The notes: generated from the letters alone by a model not told the origin. A DNA stretch of 64,000 nucleotides from Atrichornis clamosus (GCA_013400975.1 WBMZ01006375.1:186001-250000), one strand, 5' to 3'. Positions 26,530 through 41,144 are shown, counted from the first letter of the stretch. Program-made: numbers and translations.

Positions 26530-29500
26530 ATCTTAACCTTTCTTCTCAGACAAAGTTTCACTTTCAGATCTATGTTTTGACTGACGATCAGTGAATACTC
26601 AGCACTGAATTACACCTACCTGTGGAAAATATACCTACTGTTAGTGCAGTGTAACTGGAGGCAAAAACACTGAAAGAAGACAGTCATGTAGAGATCATGA
26701 GCTTGAATATGAGATGACTAATTTCTCTGTACCCAAATATGTGGAAATCTCATAAACTGACCATGCTATTTAAAACATGCTATAATGCTACAGGACTTTC
26801 ACAATTATTTTTGTCAGGAAGTTTTTTGGTGGGTTTTTTTGTCAATTTTTTTTCCCAACAAATCCCTGAAACATTTTTGCTTTTTTATATTCTCATCCGT
26901 GTTAGATAAGTGATTGATAAGTTGGTGAAAAAGTACAACACAGTTAAGAAGCCTTGGTCCCAAACTTAGCCCTAGTGGGTTTCCTGTTTGCACTGAACGT
27001 GAAGGGTGAGAGGATATGCAGTGTGTTTCACAAGCTGCCCGAGCGGGCTTGAGCCTCGCTCCCAAACTGGCAGATCTGCTCCAGGTGAGACAAGCAGCAC
27101 ACCACCCAGTGCCAGGATTTGGCTTGGCAAGTGCCTACACGGGAGGAGGCTGGCTGCCCCCTGAGTGCAGGAGATCATGCACCCGCTGCATTCACTTCAA
27201 AGCTGGCTCTGTGTGTATTAGAATGAGCTCAGTCTTTTCCAGTGGCTGGATTTCAGTCATTTTGTATCAGTCTCTAATCCATCCTTCAGTGTTCTTTTTT
27301 TAATTACAAACACACATTTAACCAGTCAGGGAGCAGGACCAGTGCCCTTTGGTTAAATAACCAGGTATGTGGCTGTGATCTGAGAGACTGGATCCTGACT
27401 GGAATGGTTTGCTAATTTACCTTTTCTTCTCAAAAGGTCAAACTCTTTTAAACCACAAGTGAATTCATGAAAGCCAAAGCCTATTCATAACTAGGAAAAA
27501 GGGAGAATTTGCCGCAAAGATTATTCTCTATGAATAGTTCACTCAGGTCTACTTTGCATATTACAGAGTCTGTAAGTAAAATTCTCTTTCTCCTATCCAG
27601 AGAGATTTCAATGTCGGTTGTTTATGGGTCACACTGACTTGCTCCTATAAACCAGTGGCTGCAGAGCACACCTGATGACATTAATGCCTCTCTCCTTCCA
27701 GTCTGGCAATGCTACTTAGAAGTCATTGAAGCTGAAGTCAGGTTTGAAAGCATTTCTGAAAGCAAATGAGCCAATTACAGCAGAATCAGAAGAAAATCAG
27801 CTGAAATTGGAAATGCATGAAAACAGTTTAGTCACCTGCAGGTAGCATGCTGGGGAAGAAGGGTGTTTATGGGTGAGCAGCTGCTCTGAAGGTAACTACA
27901 TCAAAGGCTTGGAGTGCCTGTATTTTGCCTGTTCATAGCAGATACATCATGTGTGAGTATTTCACTAGTTACCCAAATGTCCTTATCTGCCTTGAGTGTC
28001 TTTTAGACAGAGCAACCTAGTTAGGGAGCATGGTGTCAATTACTGCTAATCTCACTTAACTTTCTTTGGAATATTCACCAATTAGTATCTTTCTCTCTTC
28101 CTGCCTGTCTTTCTCCCTTGCCAGTTTTCAAGTTATGTCACAGGATTGCCAATGAAATGTAAATCTGCATAGCCTGCTCTGCCTTTCACTGTCGTTTGTG
28201 TGAGCTCAGAGCTTTTTCTAAACAGGAAAAATGTTTCAGCTCTGGCAACCAAACCTGCATTTTCCCAGGCCCACATTTTGAGTGCACGCTACCCAAGACA
28301 GTGTTTCTGAGTTCATAGATAGGGTGGGGGTCTTCAGAGCAAAGGAGAATCTTATCTGGGCTCTTATCTGTCTTGGTGGGAGCACAGCAGCATGCTCAGA
28401 GAAGGGAGGAACAGAACGGTCTCAAGGAAATGCACAAATCCTCTGAGCTTTGATGCCCTTGCACTGAGCTTGAGGGAATGTCTTATGTGGTTTCTTTGGT
28501 TTTTTTTGTCCCTTTGACAACTTCAGGACATCTTTGATAAACTGAAATTCTGAGAACGGTAAGTTTGTTTGCTGTGCAAAAAGTAGGTGAACTGTAGTTC
28601 AGTGGTTAAAAACCCCCACAAACCTCAGAAGTTAAATTTGATTGCAAAGCAGCTTTACACCAGGAGTAATTCCATTGTGAGCCTATCAGTAATCCAGGTA
28701 ACAGGCTTGCTGAGCTTTGGAGAGCCAATAACAAAGCTAGGGGAGATGTAGTGGGTCTGTGCTTAGGTTGCCTAACATTTTAAATGAGATTTCTTTTTTT
28801 TTCCCGCTTAGAATAACACATCTGTTGTTTGCAGAATGCTTTTGCAATTCAGCGGGGAGAAATTTATGTAAAGAAATGTTTCATCTGCATTCTATTCAGT
28901 TTTATTTGAGTTAAAGTGTTAAAATTATTGCCTCCCTTTTTTGTTTTCTGCTGCACAGGAGAGTTGAGAGCCTGCTTATTTAACAAATGAGTGAAAGAAG
29001 AATCGGGTTCTAGCTGCCATCAGCATTCAATACATGCTGAAGGCTGCAGAAAACCCAGCAGGGGGATGCTGGAGTGTCTGCAAAGATCAGTGTCCCATCT
29101 CAGCAGTTCCTGGAGGTGTGCTTCCCGCCCGGCCTGGTTCTTGGGGAAAATGTAGAAAAGGGGTTCCCTATGTTCTCTGACAAAGGGAAACAAAAGTGTA
29201 ACACACCTACAAATCTCCTACCCCTGATTTCCAGGCTAACATTTATTACTGCTGAGTTCCCTTCATACTTCGTTCCTTAGCATAAATTTAGCCTATATTT
29301 AGCTGACTGTACTTTAAGCTTATTTCTCAGATGATTCCTGACTCTGAGCCATATCGTGAAACTCTTTTGCCTTGAACCAGAAAATACATATTGCACACCT
29401 TCAGAAGCTGAGGAAGGGCAACACTTAAAAACAAATGTACCCTGGGCAGGAGACTCCCTGTTGCTGGGTTCTTGTAGCACCACAGGGCAGCCCAGCAGCA

Positions 29501-29850
29501 GTAGTTGCAAGAAGGCACCCCCACACACCAAAATGCACTTTAATGTTTAAGACCATTTCCAACAAGGAATATTTTTTGCCACATCAGTCAGCCCCTGTCC
29601 ATATGGTGGAACTTAACTTGTACAGTGGAGTCAACATGATTCTTTTCTTAAAGGGTGGTCATTTAATTCAGCCAGCAATTATTTTACATATACATAAAAA
29701 ATTAGCTGGTAACTCCTTTAATTTTTGTTTCTTAGGCAAGTTGGTTTTCTAACATTGTTATTTTCTAGTTATTACCAAATGTATTTATATTTTTAAAGTT
29801 CAGTCAGTACCTATTAATCATGATGGAGGTGCTTTTTGCTAGCTGAGATT

Positions 29851-29870
29851 AAAAAAAAAAAAGAAAAAAA
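29851..29870. repeat. Poly-A tract with one G
   Basis: Twelve A, one G, seven A. There is no SINE-like or processed-gene sequence upstream that I can recognise. Confidence 0.85.
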
Positions 29871-32800
29871 TCAATAGCAGGTGATCTCCCTTGGTGGCAA
29901 TTACCCTTTCTAGGTATTCTTGTTATATTCATAAAAGCAATAGCTGAAAGCAGGTGAATTAATCCTTTATTTGCTTCTGTCAGTCACAGAAAAATGTTTC
30001 CATGTCAGGCTTCTGGCAAGACAAGAAGGCTCTATTTAGCCATAGAGGCAGAAAATTCCTTGATGCTTCCTGTGACTGCTGAGTGTGCAGGTGCTTAAGC
30101 AGGCTCCACCTTCAGGTAGCCAGGGCAGAAGTGGTAATAACTGCACAACTTCTAACGAGGGAAGCTTTGAAGATCTTTAGTTGCATGCTGTGAATGCACA
30201 GCCTGAGTGGGCATAACAGGGTGTGCTTGCTCAGCATTCGGAGCTGACCTACCCTTCATTCACAACGTGGCCATTTTGGCCATTTCCTGATGGTTCCATG
30301 TGTCAGCTGTTTCCTGTGCTTGCTCTTAATCACTTGTTTGAATATGAGAAGAAGGTATTGGGAGTGATAAGTCATTAAGGAGGCACTTCAGTGCTTCATT
30401 TCACTGCTGTCTGTTACCACCTTGTGAGATAAGCCAGCCCAAGGAAAACACACTGACTGTGTGACAGCTTCCTGGGACAAAATCACTACAGCTGCAGTCA
30501 GTATCTCGGAATCAGGGGAGATGTTACGTTAAATAATAGTTACTCCCTAATTTCTTCAGTTTCATCTGCCTGGTGGTGCAGGCTGCAATAGAAGCTTACA
30601 CTTGGCTTTGACTTCAGTTTTTAGCATTATCTGAGAAGTGCAACCATCAATTGAGATTATTCAGTGACTATGTTAAATATTATAACATGGAAAATAATAG
30701 GAATAGGAGAATATTGAATGCCTCAGGGTGATGTGACTTTGGTGTTATTAAATATTGATTGAGAACGTGCATTCAGGTTAAGATAGGGTTTCAAAGGAAC
30801 AAAAAGGGCTTGAGATTTTCAGACAGGCCTACTCATATTTTAGGATGTTTTCTTCTTACTCATTTTCCAGGGAGGTAGCATTCCTTTTTCCTGAATTCTT
30901 ACGCAGATGTTTTGACTGATATGGGAAGAAATCCTGGCATCATTTGCTCTCTGCAAACTATTACCATGCCTAGACAATATTTCTTGATGCAGAACTGAAG
31001 TTTGGGGCTTGCCCCTGAATCAGGGTTTAATTCTTGCTTTGAAAATAATACCTTCTTTGGTTCACCAGCAGGAAATCAGTGTTAATCACATGGATTGCCC
31101 TTTGGTTTTTACTGTTGTTCTGTTTTCTCCAGAGGAGTAATGTATTTTTCCAGGGAGTACATTCTGCTGACCACACAGTATAGTCTCCAGATTTCTGTGA
31201 AGCTGATGTTTCATACACCATGTAAGCCAAAACCCTCAGGCCCTGTCTTTCAGTAGTAAAGTGGTTGTTAAAATATTACAAAAAACCATGCCTTCTCCTG
31301 TGACACAGCCTACAGAGGAAGCCTTAGAGACTCCCATCCTTAGATTGGCCCTGACTTGGGAATAATGCCCTGCAAATGTTAATTATCTGAGAATCTAGTG
31401 ACCATTAAGAATTAATTATCAAGGTGCCTTACAGATACATGAAGTATGAAAAATAAGAGGACAACTTTGTATCATGCTACGTAAATTCAGTTAGAAGTAA
31501 TTTCTGCTGTTGCATATCCTGATTCATACATCAGAATCTGAGAGGAGACCACATCTGCTTTTATGTCTGAAGAGAGGATGGATGGCTAGAATGAATCCAA
31601 AGGCTCAAGGAAAAGAGTAAGTGATGTCTGCAGAGTCCTTCCTTTGAGGGCAGACTTTAGACAGGCTGGTTTCTGGATCTTTTCACTCCTCCAGTTTGGT
31701 TGTAGAGACCACTTCTTGAACGCTTTTGTTGCCAGATTTTCTTGTGTAATCACTGCATGTATCAACAACTCAGGTTAGTTTGGGATTTAATGTTGGCTTG
31801 ATACATAAAGGAGAAGCCTTCATCCAAGGGGGAGCACCTTCTCCTGGGCCTTGCCTCTTTTCTGCAGCTTTGCAAGAACTCAGGCTTGTTTTTAAGTCAT
31901 TAGAAATATCATAGCAATGTGTGCCCAGTTGCCCAAGAATGTAGGTGAGCCCAAGCAGGGGTCTGCTGTGGAATGAAGGTATGTTGAGAATTTAAGTTGC
32001 TGGCTGCAGCAATATCCCACGTTTATTAAATGAAATATGAAATACAGATGGAAGTCATCACAAAGATGTATGGCCAAGTTTGACTGCGAAGTGGGTGCAA
32101 CACACTGATTTATATCAGGTTAATTTCACTCCTAAATAGAAGAGACTTTTGAGGAAAGAACAAGAGTGTACCACCCGGTACTGTCAGAACAAAAGGAAAT
32201 CGATGCGCTAATCGGAAAGACTGATGACAAAAAATTCAAGTACCTAAATATTTTGTCTTATTTCTTTATAAATGAGAGTTAAACTCCTATGTTAAAAGTA
32301 GCTACAAACCCTAAAATAGCTGCTCAAGAACGACTGGCAAGAATTAGCAATCAAATCATTGTACATGTGAAAGTTATTACAGCTAAAATATAAAAAAAAG
32401 AAATTTAGATCAGGGTTAATTATAAGATGATGCAGTAGTATAATTAGTATTCTTCCTATGGAGGATTATGGGTCCTTCTAAATGCCCTTTTTGATTGCCT
32501 TCTTCCCTTTTTTAATTTCCTCCTTGTCCTTTTTGATTATCTACCCCATGACCCTCAGGGCTCCTAAATGTAATACAATTGGAATAACATTTTTGTTAGA
32601 GGTGTTTTTTTATATAGGCTATTAACCTCTTGCTTACCGAGCACTAAGAAATTCTGTTCTGTGAGAGCTCTGTGAACCACGGAGGGACTCACTGGAATCC
32701 CTGGGGTTTTTATGCAGTGCAGCTGCTTGCCTGTCCCAAAGCAGTCTCTGAGGATATGTCAGGAACTGATCTGCATGAGAATGAGCAGAGAGAGAGGAGA

Positions 32801-35800
32801 ACTTCCTTGGGGTGTGTTTTACATCTTGGCGAGATAAGATCTACTGGATCTTTGATATTTCCAAGGCTGCTTAGTGGTCTAACTGTGAGCATTAGGGTTT
32901 AATATAAAAGACTATTGTCAATTATCCTTTAATAGGATTTTTTGAATATTCTTTTTTTAATATTATTACCTTTAAGAGCAATAGGCTGAGATTTTTTTCC
33001 AGAGTGTAGGTGGAGTTCAGTTTCTTGCTTCTTTGGTATCCTTAAGAGGACAGCAGGACCTAACACTTCAGTCCATTTTGAATCTCACGACATATAAAGA
33101 TTATTTCATTTGTGTATTTCTCTCGGGGCTACATTTTTTGTGGAATTTCACTCTGTTGGGAAGGAACGTTGTTTGTACCTGAACAATCAGATGTTGTTAC
33201 CTTCCTGAGATGCCTTTCAGCTAATGTTGTTCAGTGTATACTATAAAATCAGTGGGAGGGACACCTCAAAATACAGAGTACTGGTTACTAAGGAAGCTAA
33301 GCACATATTCATGCTTGTTTTCATTTAATATCCTTTACTTCAGTCTAGCAAAGAGACATCCATCCCTGTGTACAAGTTCTTGCCCATTTCAGGCAAGGGC
33401 TAGAGCTGTGGTAGTTTGAGGTACTGTTATGATACTACTCATTGTCTGTTTCTCCAAGCTTGAATAAACTCATACTTCAGGTATTGTTTTTACTTGGCCA
33501 ATAACTGGTCAAAACTTTTCTGTGCAAACCTGAATGCATAAGCAAGGAAAGTACAATGTGCTGTCCTTAAATTTACCCTGTTTGTAACCAAAAGACACCA
33601 GTATTGATAATTTCTTGTCTGTATTTGGGGCTTGCATGAGACTTGTTGAATTGGTCAAGGTTCCTGCCTTCTCAGACAGAATCCCTGCCTCTCTCTTGAG
33701 TCTCTTGACCAAAGCATCATGTCATATCTTTCAGTTCAGTCTCTTCGCATGGCTAACATCATTAAGTTTTCTCTTTACGATGTTTAGCATTTTAATGTTT
33801 AAGTGGAAAGGTCATTGTTTTTCACTCTGCCAGCAATGCAAGTCAACTGAATTACACCAGTTCTCAGTGCTTCCCAAATGGGATATTACAGCTGATGGGA
33901 GATTTGTAAACAGATGAAATATTTAGAATCTCTTTATAGGAAAGACTCTATTCACTGGAACATTTTGATGCACTCCTTGTATAAAGGCAGTTTCTGTGTT
34001 GGTGTTTCTGTGCAGGTGTTTTGCCAAACATTCTTTTACGCGGTCACACAGGTGGCATTTCAGCACAGTGGTGCTGATCTGGTGGCATTAAACCAGATTC
34101 ATTAGCACGGCAAGAGGACAAAGTGAATCATAAAACTTTTAGGAGGAGAAAGTTTTCTACTCTGTGTTAGGTAGTATCAGATATTTTTCCAAAATTTCCT
34201 TACTCACTGTCATTTTAAAAACGAGCCTTTTTTTATCCCAGTGTGAAGACGTTCATATAAGCTCATCTGAAGGACGAAAAGCAGTAGCAAACTTAAAAAG
34301 TGTCCCTAAAAAAGTAGTATTAGTTGAGGTGTTGGTGTTGAATAGTATTAAAGCAGCAATCGTAGCCGGAGATAGAAGCAGCAGCAGCACAAAGTTACCC
34401 TTTGTGTGGAAAAAGATACTGATAATACTTTTGAAAAAGTGTTACAAGTAAAATTAATACATTTTGAATGAGAGTAGGTGCATGGTACTGTGCTTTGTGA
34501 TGTTTGATACTTTTTTTTTGAGGCGGAAATTGCTTCCTTTTTTTTAGTCTAGAACTTCGATGCCGGTAGAATATTTGTGTCACATGGACAAAACACATTT
34601 GTTGTCAGTCATTGGCTGCCGCACTTAAAACATTCTTGGGTGTCTGTACTCATTTTGAAGTATTTTAGAATGAAAAGACTGGTTTTTCAGGCTGCCAAAC
34701 CTGGAGGCTTAGGTAGGAAGACTGCTGGGAAGTGTTCCAGTGCCTCATCTAAGCAGAGACCTGGGCAGCGCTGAAAACGAGTAGCTTGGCCGTGGCACCA
34801 GTAGACTGCAGACCTTTCTATTGGCACGTCACAGTTAGAGCTGGGCTAAGAAGTTCTGGATCACTCTTTACTTACAGTCCCACTGTAGTTCCATCACTCG
34901 GCCTCTCCTCTCTCTGGTTCCATCTCAGAATGATGTGGTACTTTTGGTTGGTTTGTGTTATGCTTCCGAAAGCGAAAGAAGGAAAAGCAGCAGCCGGCAC
35001 ATCGTTCCTGGAATACACTGGCAGCGTGCTTTCGAGATGAAACAGCTGTGTGTGCACAGCTCACAGCTTGGCTTGCTTGGGACCAGGGTGCCCTTGCCTG
35101 GCTTTTCTGGGTTCTCTGCTTGATTCCAAACTAAGTGATTGCCATTTCCATTTTTCCTACTTCTAGAAACACCTTCAGAAATAGATCAAGAAAGAGGAAA
35201 TAAGGAAACAAAAGACTACTTAAATTCTGCATTTTTATTAGCACAAATGGGGAAACAGTAGATATTCCTGTCCTTTTAGGACTTTCTTCTTTTTGTTCTG
35301 TGTTAACCAGAATAAATAATGTTTCACTTACCCCCAAGGTTGTGAAACAATAGAGGCTCTCTTGGTCTCAGATGCAGCTGCATGTTGTCCTGCAAATCTG
35401 ACAGAATTAAAGGTTAGGTCTAGCCTATGCATACACTTCCTCTGTTAGCCAAGGCTCACTGTGGATTTAAGTTTGCCGTGTGGATTACACCCACAATCCC
35501 TGGAAAAGGGGTGGAAGTGAGAGTCTGCATTCTAGCCAGTCATCTTCCATGGCTCAGTTTTTGGTTTGGCAAGTGAGATAACTTGAACAGGGGTGTTCTG
35601 TAGTGTGGGTGATTCAGGGGCTAACTTGAAAACACAGGTGTAAGAAACTCACGTCAGAAAGAGTCTGCCAAGGCAGTTCTGCAGACTGGTGCTGCCTTTC
35701 TGCACTGTGTCTGAGGCCTGATATCCTCTCTGCCAGCCCATGTCTTGCCAGCCTCCAATTCAGTAAGAAATTGGCCTTTTGCTGTTCTTTGAGAAGTTGC

Positions 35801-35822
35801 TCATGAAGAAAATCAATTAAAC

Positions 35823-35837
35823 TTTTTTTTTTTTTTT
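35823..35837. repeat. Poly-T tract (15)
   Basis: Fifteen thymines followed by 'agagttttgggg'. On the plus strand it looks like an acceptor tract, but no donor follows at exon distance. Confidence 0.85.
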
Positions 35838-38800
35838 AGAGTTTTGGGGTTTGGTTTAGTTTTCTCATTCTGTGATCTTGGTTTTCATTTGGTTTGTGGG
35901 GTTTTCTGTGTTCATTTAAATCCCCATGTTCTAGGCTTGAAAGTGTTGTGAAAATGCAGTGGTGATTAGCCTATATTCCTTAAAGTCTGTACTTCTAATT
36001 TCTTTCCTACACTGATATAACTCAAAGGTTTTTGTCCTTTCTAGTTAATTGTTAAATAAATGACTTGTAGTGGAGCTTAATAAGGCTTGAGGAGTATTGT
36101 GAGGGAACACATACGTGGTTTTTCATCTTCTAAAACATAGTTCAAAAAAATGATCAGCATTTCGTATAAAATGGGAGTGTTCAGTAATCTGTGAAGAAGA
36201 CATGAAGTTAGGGGAGGATAGGCGCAGAGTTTCCTCATGACCTGTGCAGTTCCTGCCTGTTTTCCAGGGTTCGAACAGCGGCGAGCTGAGTTACGGCCTG
36301 GAAGGGAAGTGAGGATCAAGGTCCCCAGGGGCCTGAGTCAGCTGCTTGTTGTGCCTCTGAAGGAAGGCATTAATGTCTGCCAGGAGTGGAAATGAATACC
36401 AAGTGTCCCTCTGGCGGGGACACTGCAGTGTGTGCTTTTGAAGAGAACAGCCCTTCTCAGGGCTGGGGGAAAGTGGTGTTTGCTGTTGTTGGTATCTCTC
36501 TTTGTGGTTCAGGCTCAGAATTTGAAAGACACTTTGATTCCAGCATGCTTTACTTGACCAACACAGGCAGATAGTGCTCCTGATACCTGCACTGTTTGCC
36601 ACCTTGTCAAAACAAAGAAAAGGCTCAGTCCCTGTGTTGGGTGGTGTAGTTGTCACCTACGCTCTAGTTAGGACCCAGAAGAGCTGTTAACGTCACATAA
36701 AATGGGAAACAAAGGCTATACAAGACAATTTCCCCCAAACGGAAACAAAAGATAAGGAACACTGCTTTACACAGAAATCACAAAAGCTGGGAAATTACAA
36801 ATTACAGTTATTAGTCATTCTTTACTGGCAAGAGGAGGCAATAAAAACCCCCCAATGTTCAAATATGGTGTGGCAAATAAAGTGACTTTCCTTAATCGAT
36901 GAGGCAGTAGTGGTAGGATCTGCTCATCTCGAAAATGTTGTGCACAATGAGCAGACACCAGTGGAGTGCCCTGTTTTGAGAAGGCTTTGGCATGCACAAA
37001 ATTCTTCTATTCCTTTGATAATAACTTGTTACTATAACTCTAATGTTGGTCTCCTTCTCTACATTTTCTCTGGCTACACCCTGGGTATGAGAAATGGTCT
37101 GTGTTTGACTTTCAAATATTTCAGATTTTTTAATGATAACTCTTTTACCTGTAAGAAAAGGTTGGGCAAACCTTGAAGTCTGCTCAATTTATCAGAAGAT
37201 CTGACAATTTAGCAAGAAGATTTGCTTATACTCTGGATATAATGAGGAATAGTATCCCCTTGAATGAGGTTAAATTGTATAGTGCTTAAACAATTTTTAA
37301 AAATTCTTAAAAACATTGATAAGCAGAATGATGTCTGTTCAGTGCATGGAAACATTCCAGACAGAAAGGAAGGAAGGAGACTCTGCTAGATGAATCTCTT
37401 AACAGGCTGGTTTTTCAGAGATTTTTTCCTCTGGACTAAAGAACATGAAAGCTGTGTTTAAAAATTTAAAGCCTTGATATGTTCTGGTTCTGTGGAGCAG
37501 CAGAAGGAAGAAGCTTTTTACAGTGCTATAATTCCCTATCCAGCAGCTCTTTAAATTAAGATGTTTATGACAGCTATTTGTACTTGATGGAATGCACATA
37601 GACTTGGTCATTCATGCCTTTTTCCCCCCCAGTTGTTATTTGTACGCAGTGGGTCAGGTGGTTATGATCCTGCTGTTGCCAGTGCAGTAAATGAACTTTA
37701 ACTTCCACCAAGGAAACCAACCAAAGAACCCCCTACCCAAACCCCTTCCCCCTCCCTATTTATCTTTCCAGAGATAAATGGAAGTGTAGGAAAAACATTC
37801 AACAACAGTGAGTTATGGAGCTTTTTTTGTAATGCAGTCGTTTAACAACTCGAAGCTGGCAGTGATCCCATCCACCTTAATCCTCTTCACACTTTGTGAG
37901 CAGTCAGCCGGGAGCAAGAGAGCACTAGGACTTAATAGATTCCAGTGTTTGAGCTATGGCATTTGTGTTCAGCTTCCAGAACTGGTCTTAAGTGCCTAGT
38001 AAAACCTTACAGCTTTGCTTTCATTAATTAGAGACTCCCTTCCACTGATTTGTGGAAAACACTGACCAACGTGTTCCTTCAGCTCGGTAAATATTTATAC
38101 AGCTCGCGTATGATTTTTAGTAATGAATACTGCTCATTTTCAGGGTGTCCAAAGGAGGCTCTTTCCAAATATTAACAAATTCCTTGTATGACCCATGCTG
38201 GACATGGCAATTCAGGTTAGGAAAAGTTAAATTTAAATCTTGTTGGTTTTTGAAGGTTTTTTTTCCTGAAATCTACTTTGCCGTGTCATCCTTTTTCATG
38301 ATATTTGCTAGACGTCTGAGGGGAAAATGGGAAAAAAAACACAAACAAATCAACAGTGGGTAGCAATTACTATTTTAAACCAGCTGGCCACTACTTGAGT
38401 TGTGTATCTGTCAGCTGAATTTGTCATGATTATGGTACTTAGGAACCTATCAGAATACGCATTTTCTGGGTTGTATTAGCACCCTTCAGACTTAACTGTA
38501 TTTGTCCTCACCTACAGAACCCCTGTAACCCAGATGGGGAACAGAAATTGAATGCCTGGCTCATGGACACATCCAAATCCTTGCCATGGATACACTGACT
38601 GAATTGTCTGGGAAAATTACCCATCCAGCTATTCACACATAGGGATTGATCTGCATATGGAAATGCACAAGTGAAAGTGAGCACTGAAACATTGAATTCC
38701 TTTTTGGAAATATCACAGGAGCTGCTTGGAGAATTTCTCCAGTGTTCTTAATTAGTTGTTAGTGGATTTGTACTTTCAAAATTCTCCCAAATTACTTTTT

Positions 38801-40631
38801 GGAGGTTTTTTTAGTTGTCTCTCCTGTGTCCTTTTCTTACCTTTGATTCAAGTGCTATGCCTGGTTGTGTTTGTGCAGTGGTGCTGCTGATGTTACCAAG
38901 TAATGTGTTATTTTTATGTGAAGTGTCTTAGGCAGTAGTTTTTCTGGGCTTTGCATTCTTTAATGTACGCAGTTTGGAGAAATATGTTAACTCTTTAAGG
39001 ATTGATAGAACACTCAGTGCACATTTTCCTGGGGATATTTGGGCTAGCATAAATATTTGTACTCAAGAGAATGCTAAACTAACTCTGTCCAGTTTCCTGC
39101 ACTGTGGTGAAATAGACCCATAGTGATATTTCTTAAAAAGTAATCTCTAAAGTAGCAAACCCTGATATTTAAGATTGTAGAATAAAAGAGCCACTTGGAG
39201 ACATCTCATCCCTTTTTAATGCATGCAATGACCTTGATATAACTGTAATGAGCATAAGTAACTAATTTCTTTTTAGTGTAACTCATCCTACCTTTTTAGT
39301 TTTTGTTCAATTTCTTGCATGTATTGGCTAGTAGAGAGGTTTACCCAGAAGTGTTTGTTGCAGGCAGGCTGTGTTACCTCCAAACTGAGTGTGATAAACC
39401 ATGCTGTCTGCCTTAAGGCACCTGCCCAACTACACGGTTCTGCCCGGCAGGTCAAGGTGCTGCACTTCATCCCATACTGGTCATGCTGGAGTTAATGGGT
39501 GGGTTTTCAGCATGTGCAGTGTGTGGTGGCCCCACAGAATCTCTGAGTGCCTCAGCTGTCAGGTCCTCTAGAAAGCAGTTTAAAAAATCTATTTCATTAA
39601 TTGGTGCCAAATCTGACAGCAGCCAGGTGTAAAAGAAGGGAGAACGCTGGAATTGTTGTAGGAAGTATTCACAGTAGTGGTGACTTCAGTTTTCTCAGAA
39701 ACAGATAGAGAGTGGAACGTGAATCTTCAGCTATTAGCAATTAGTTGAGGTACAGAGGAAGCATTCACACTTTGTATCTGCAGGTTATAGGAACTCCAGG
39801 CACCTTACTTTAGGTTTAGGTACCTAATTAATTTGCGCTTTCTTTGTGCACTAAGTCCCAGCTGCAGCAGCCCTGGGTTAGTTGAGGCACACGAGCGCGA
39901 CTGATTTCCTTGCTGTGGTGATCAGCTCCAGTCTGGGAATTGGCAGTGCTCAGCTGGCCCAGCTGATGACCCAGCTGAGAGCTGCCAGGGGATCCTCCTG
40001 GCTGTGATTTGGCAATCCTTGCCTTGAGCTCCAGCTGAGGATCACATTTCAGCCAGTATGACTCTTGTGTTTCTGTTGCTAAATTTTCTGTATTCTCCAA
40101 ACAATCACAAGGATAATCATCTGTAATTTCAGATTTTTTAAACTGAAGGCTTTTTTTCTTAAATTACATTCTTCCTATATTTTGTCTTTTTAAGAATAAT
40201 CCTGGAGGTATCACTGCTGTCTAGGGATAATTTTATACGTGTGTGGTGTGCAAATACAGTAACAGATTTAAAGCAAAAAGTGTAGTATTTTACAAAAAGT
40301 TTCTAAATATTATTCTGTATAATGTTGAAGAGGAACAGCTTTTTTGAAGTTGCCTGTTGTTTGGTGATATCTTAGATAAACTCAGTGTTTTAGTGCAGGA
40401 AATGCAAGAAATCTGAAGCAAATGTCCTTTCCTTACTGACTTTCACCTGTGTACCAGCTGCACTCAGGGCTTTTGCTGACTCCAGTTGGCAGTGGCCTTG
40501 GCCTTATCAGAGAGACCAGCACTTCACTGCTTACAAGGTAGGAAGTCATTTAAGTACTTGAGATATTTGGATGAGAGTTTTCTTTAAATCAGTGAGACAG
40601 CTTGTGAGTTAAAAGTAACTTTTCTTGATGA

Positions 40632-41144
40632 ATGAGCCTGAAGAGCTCTCTCCCTGCCTTTAGATGTAGTTCATCCTGCTGTGAGAGCAGTGGCAGGGGA
40701 GGCATTTGCCCTGCTGCAGCTTGTTGGATTAAAGAGAACCCTTTGGTAGCAAATGTTGTCAATGCAGCAACTTCTGCAAGCGCTAAATTTACTTATGAGA
40801 AGTTCTTTTTTAATTGCCCCAGGACAACCCCTTCCATGTCTTGCTTTTGCCTGGAGAAAGTTTCTATATGGAAATACTTCGTCTTTTTTTTTTTTTTAAG
40901 ATGGTATAGAGGATGTCTAGAGTTTGTCAAGCCAATTGATCCTCGAGGGAATGTGCTGACTTTCAGTGTGTATGGAGGATTTTTAAAGCAGCTGAGCAAA
41001 ATCCCTTCTCAGATAAGACGCTTTCTATTTTGTCAGTTAAGAGCATCTTCAAATCGAAATAGCTCAAACATAATCAAATCTCCCTTCCTCAATCCCTTGC
41101 CTTCTCCTCCCAACCCCCTACACAAGCCATCCCCAAAAGGATAA
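40632..41144 (+). other. Longest open frame (170 codons), unidentified
   Basis: This is the longest ATG-initiated frame in the window. The middle of it is encoded by a 14-base poly-T tract, giving FFFFF. The C-terminal third is proline/serine-rich (PSPPNPLHKPSPKG), and the part after the T tract contains KPIDPRGNVLTFSVYGG. I recognise no domain, signal peptide or catalytic motif. A rough estimate at uniform 40% GC gives well under one stop-to-stop run of this length per window, but vertebrate TpA depletion and local composition raise that. It is probably non-coding; an unidentified exon in the 3' part is the alternative. Confidence 0.1.
40884..40897. repeat. Poly-T tract (14)
   Basis: Fourteen thymines ending in 'aag'. 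The tract supplies the phenylalanine run in the 170-codon frame, which argues against that frame being a gene as a whole. Confidence 0.85.

Larger units (their letters stand above)
26530..40631. other. Non-coding sequence
   Basis: No gene recognised. It holds a splice-bounded 32-nt segment with stops in all frames (28527-28558) and a weak minus-strand exon-like segment (35332-35397). The minus-strand 121-codon frame at 36291-36656 has no known domain. A moderately GC-rich patch lies near 27030-27180. Confidence 0.5.

Noticed and set aside
35332..35397. Minus-strand 66-nt exon-like segment
   Set aside because: The donor ('gtaagtg') is good, but the acceptor tract is weak and ambiguous (two AGs 8 nt apart), and two frames are open, so it is not discriminating.
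36291..36656. 121-codon minus-strand frame
   Set aside because: No recognised domain, and the local GC increase explains the length.
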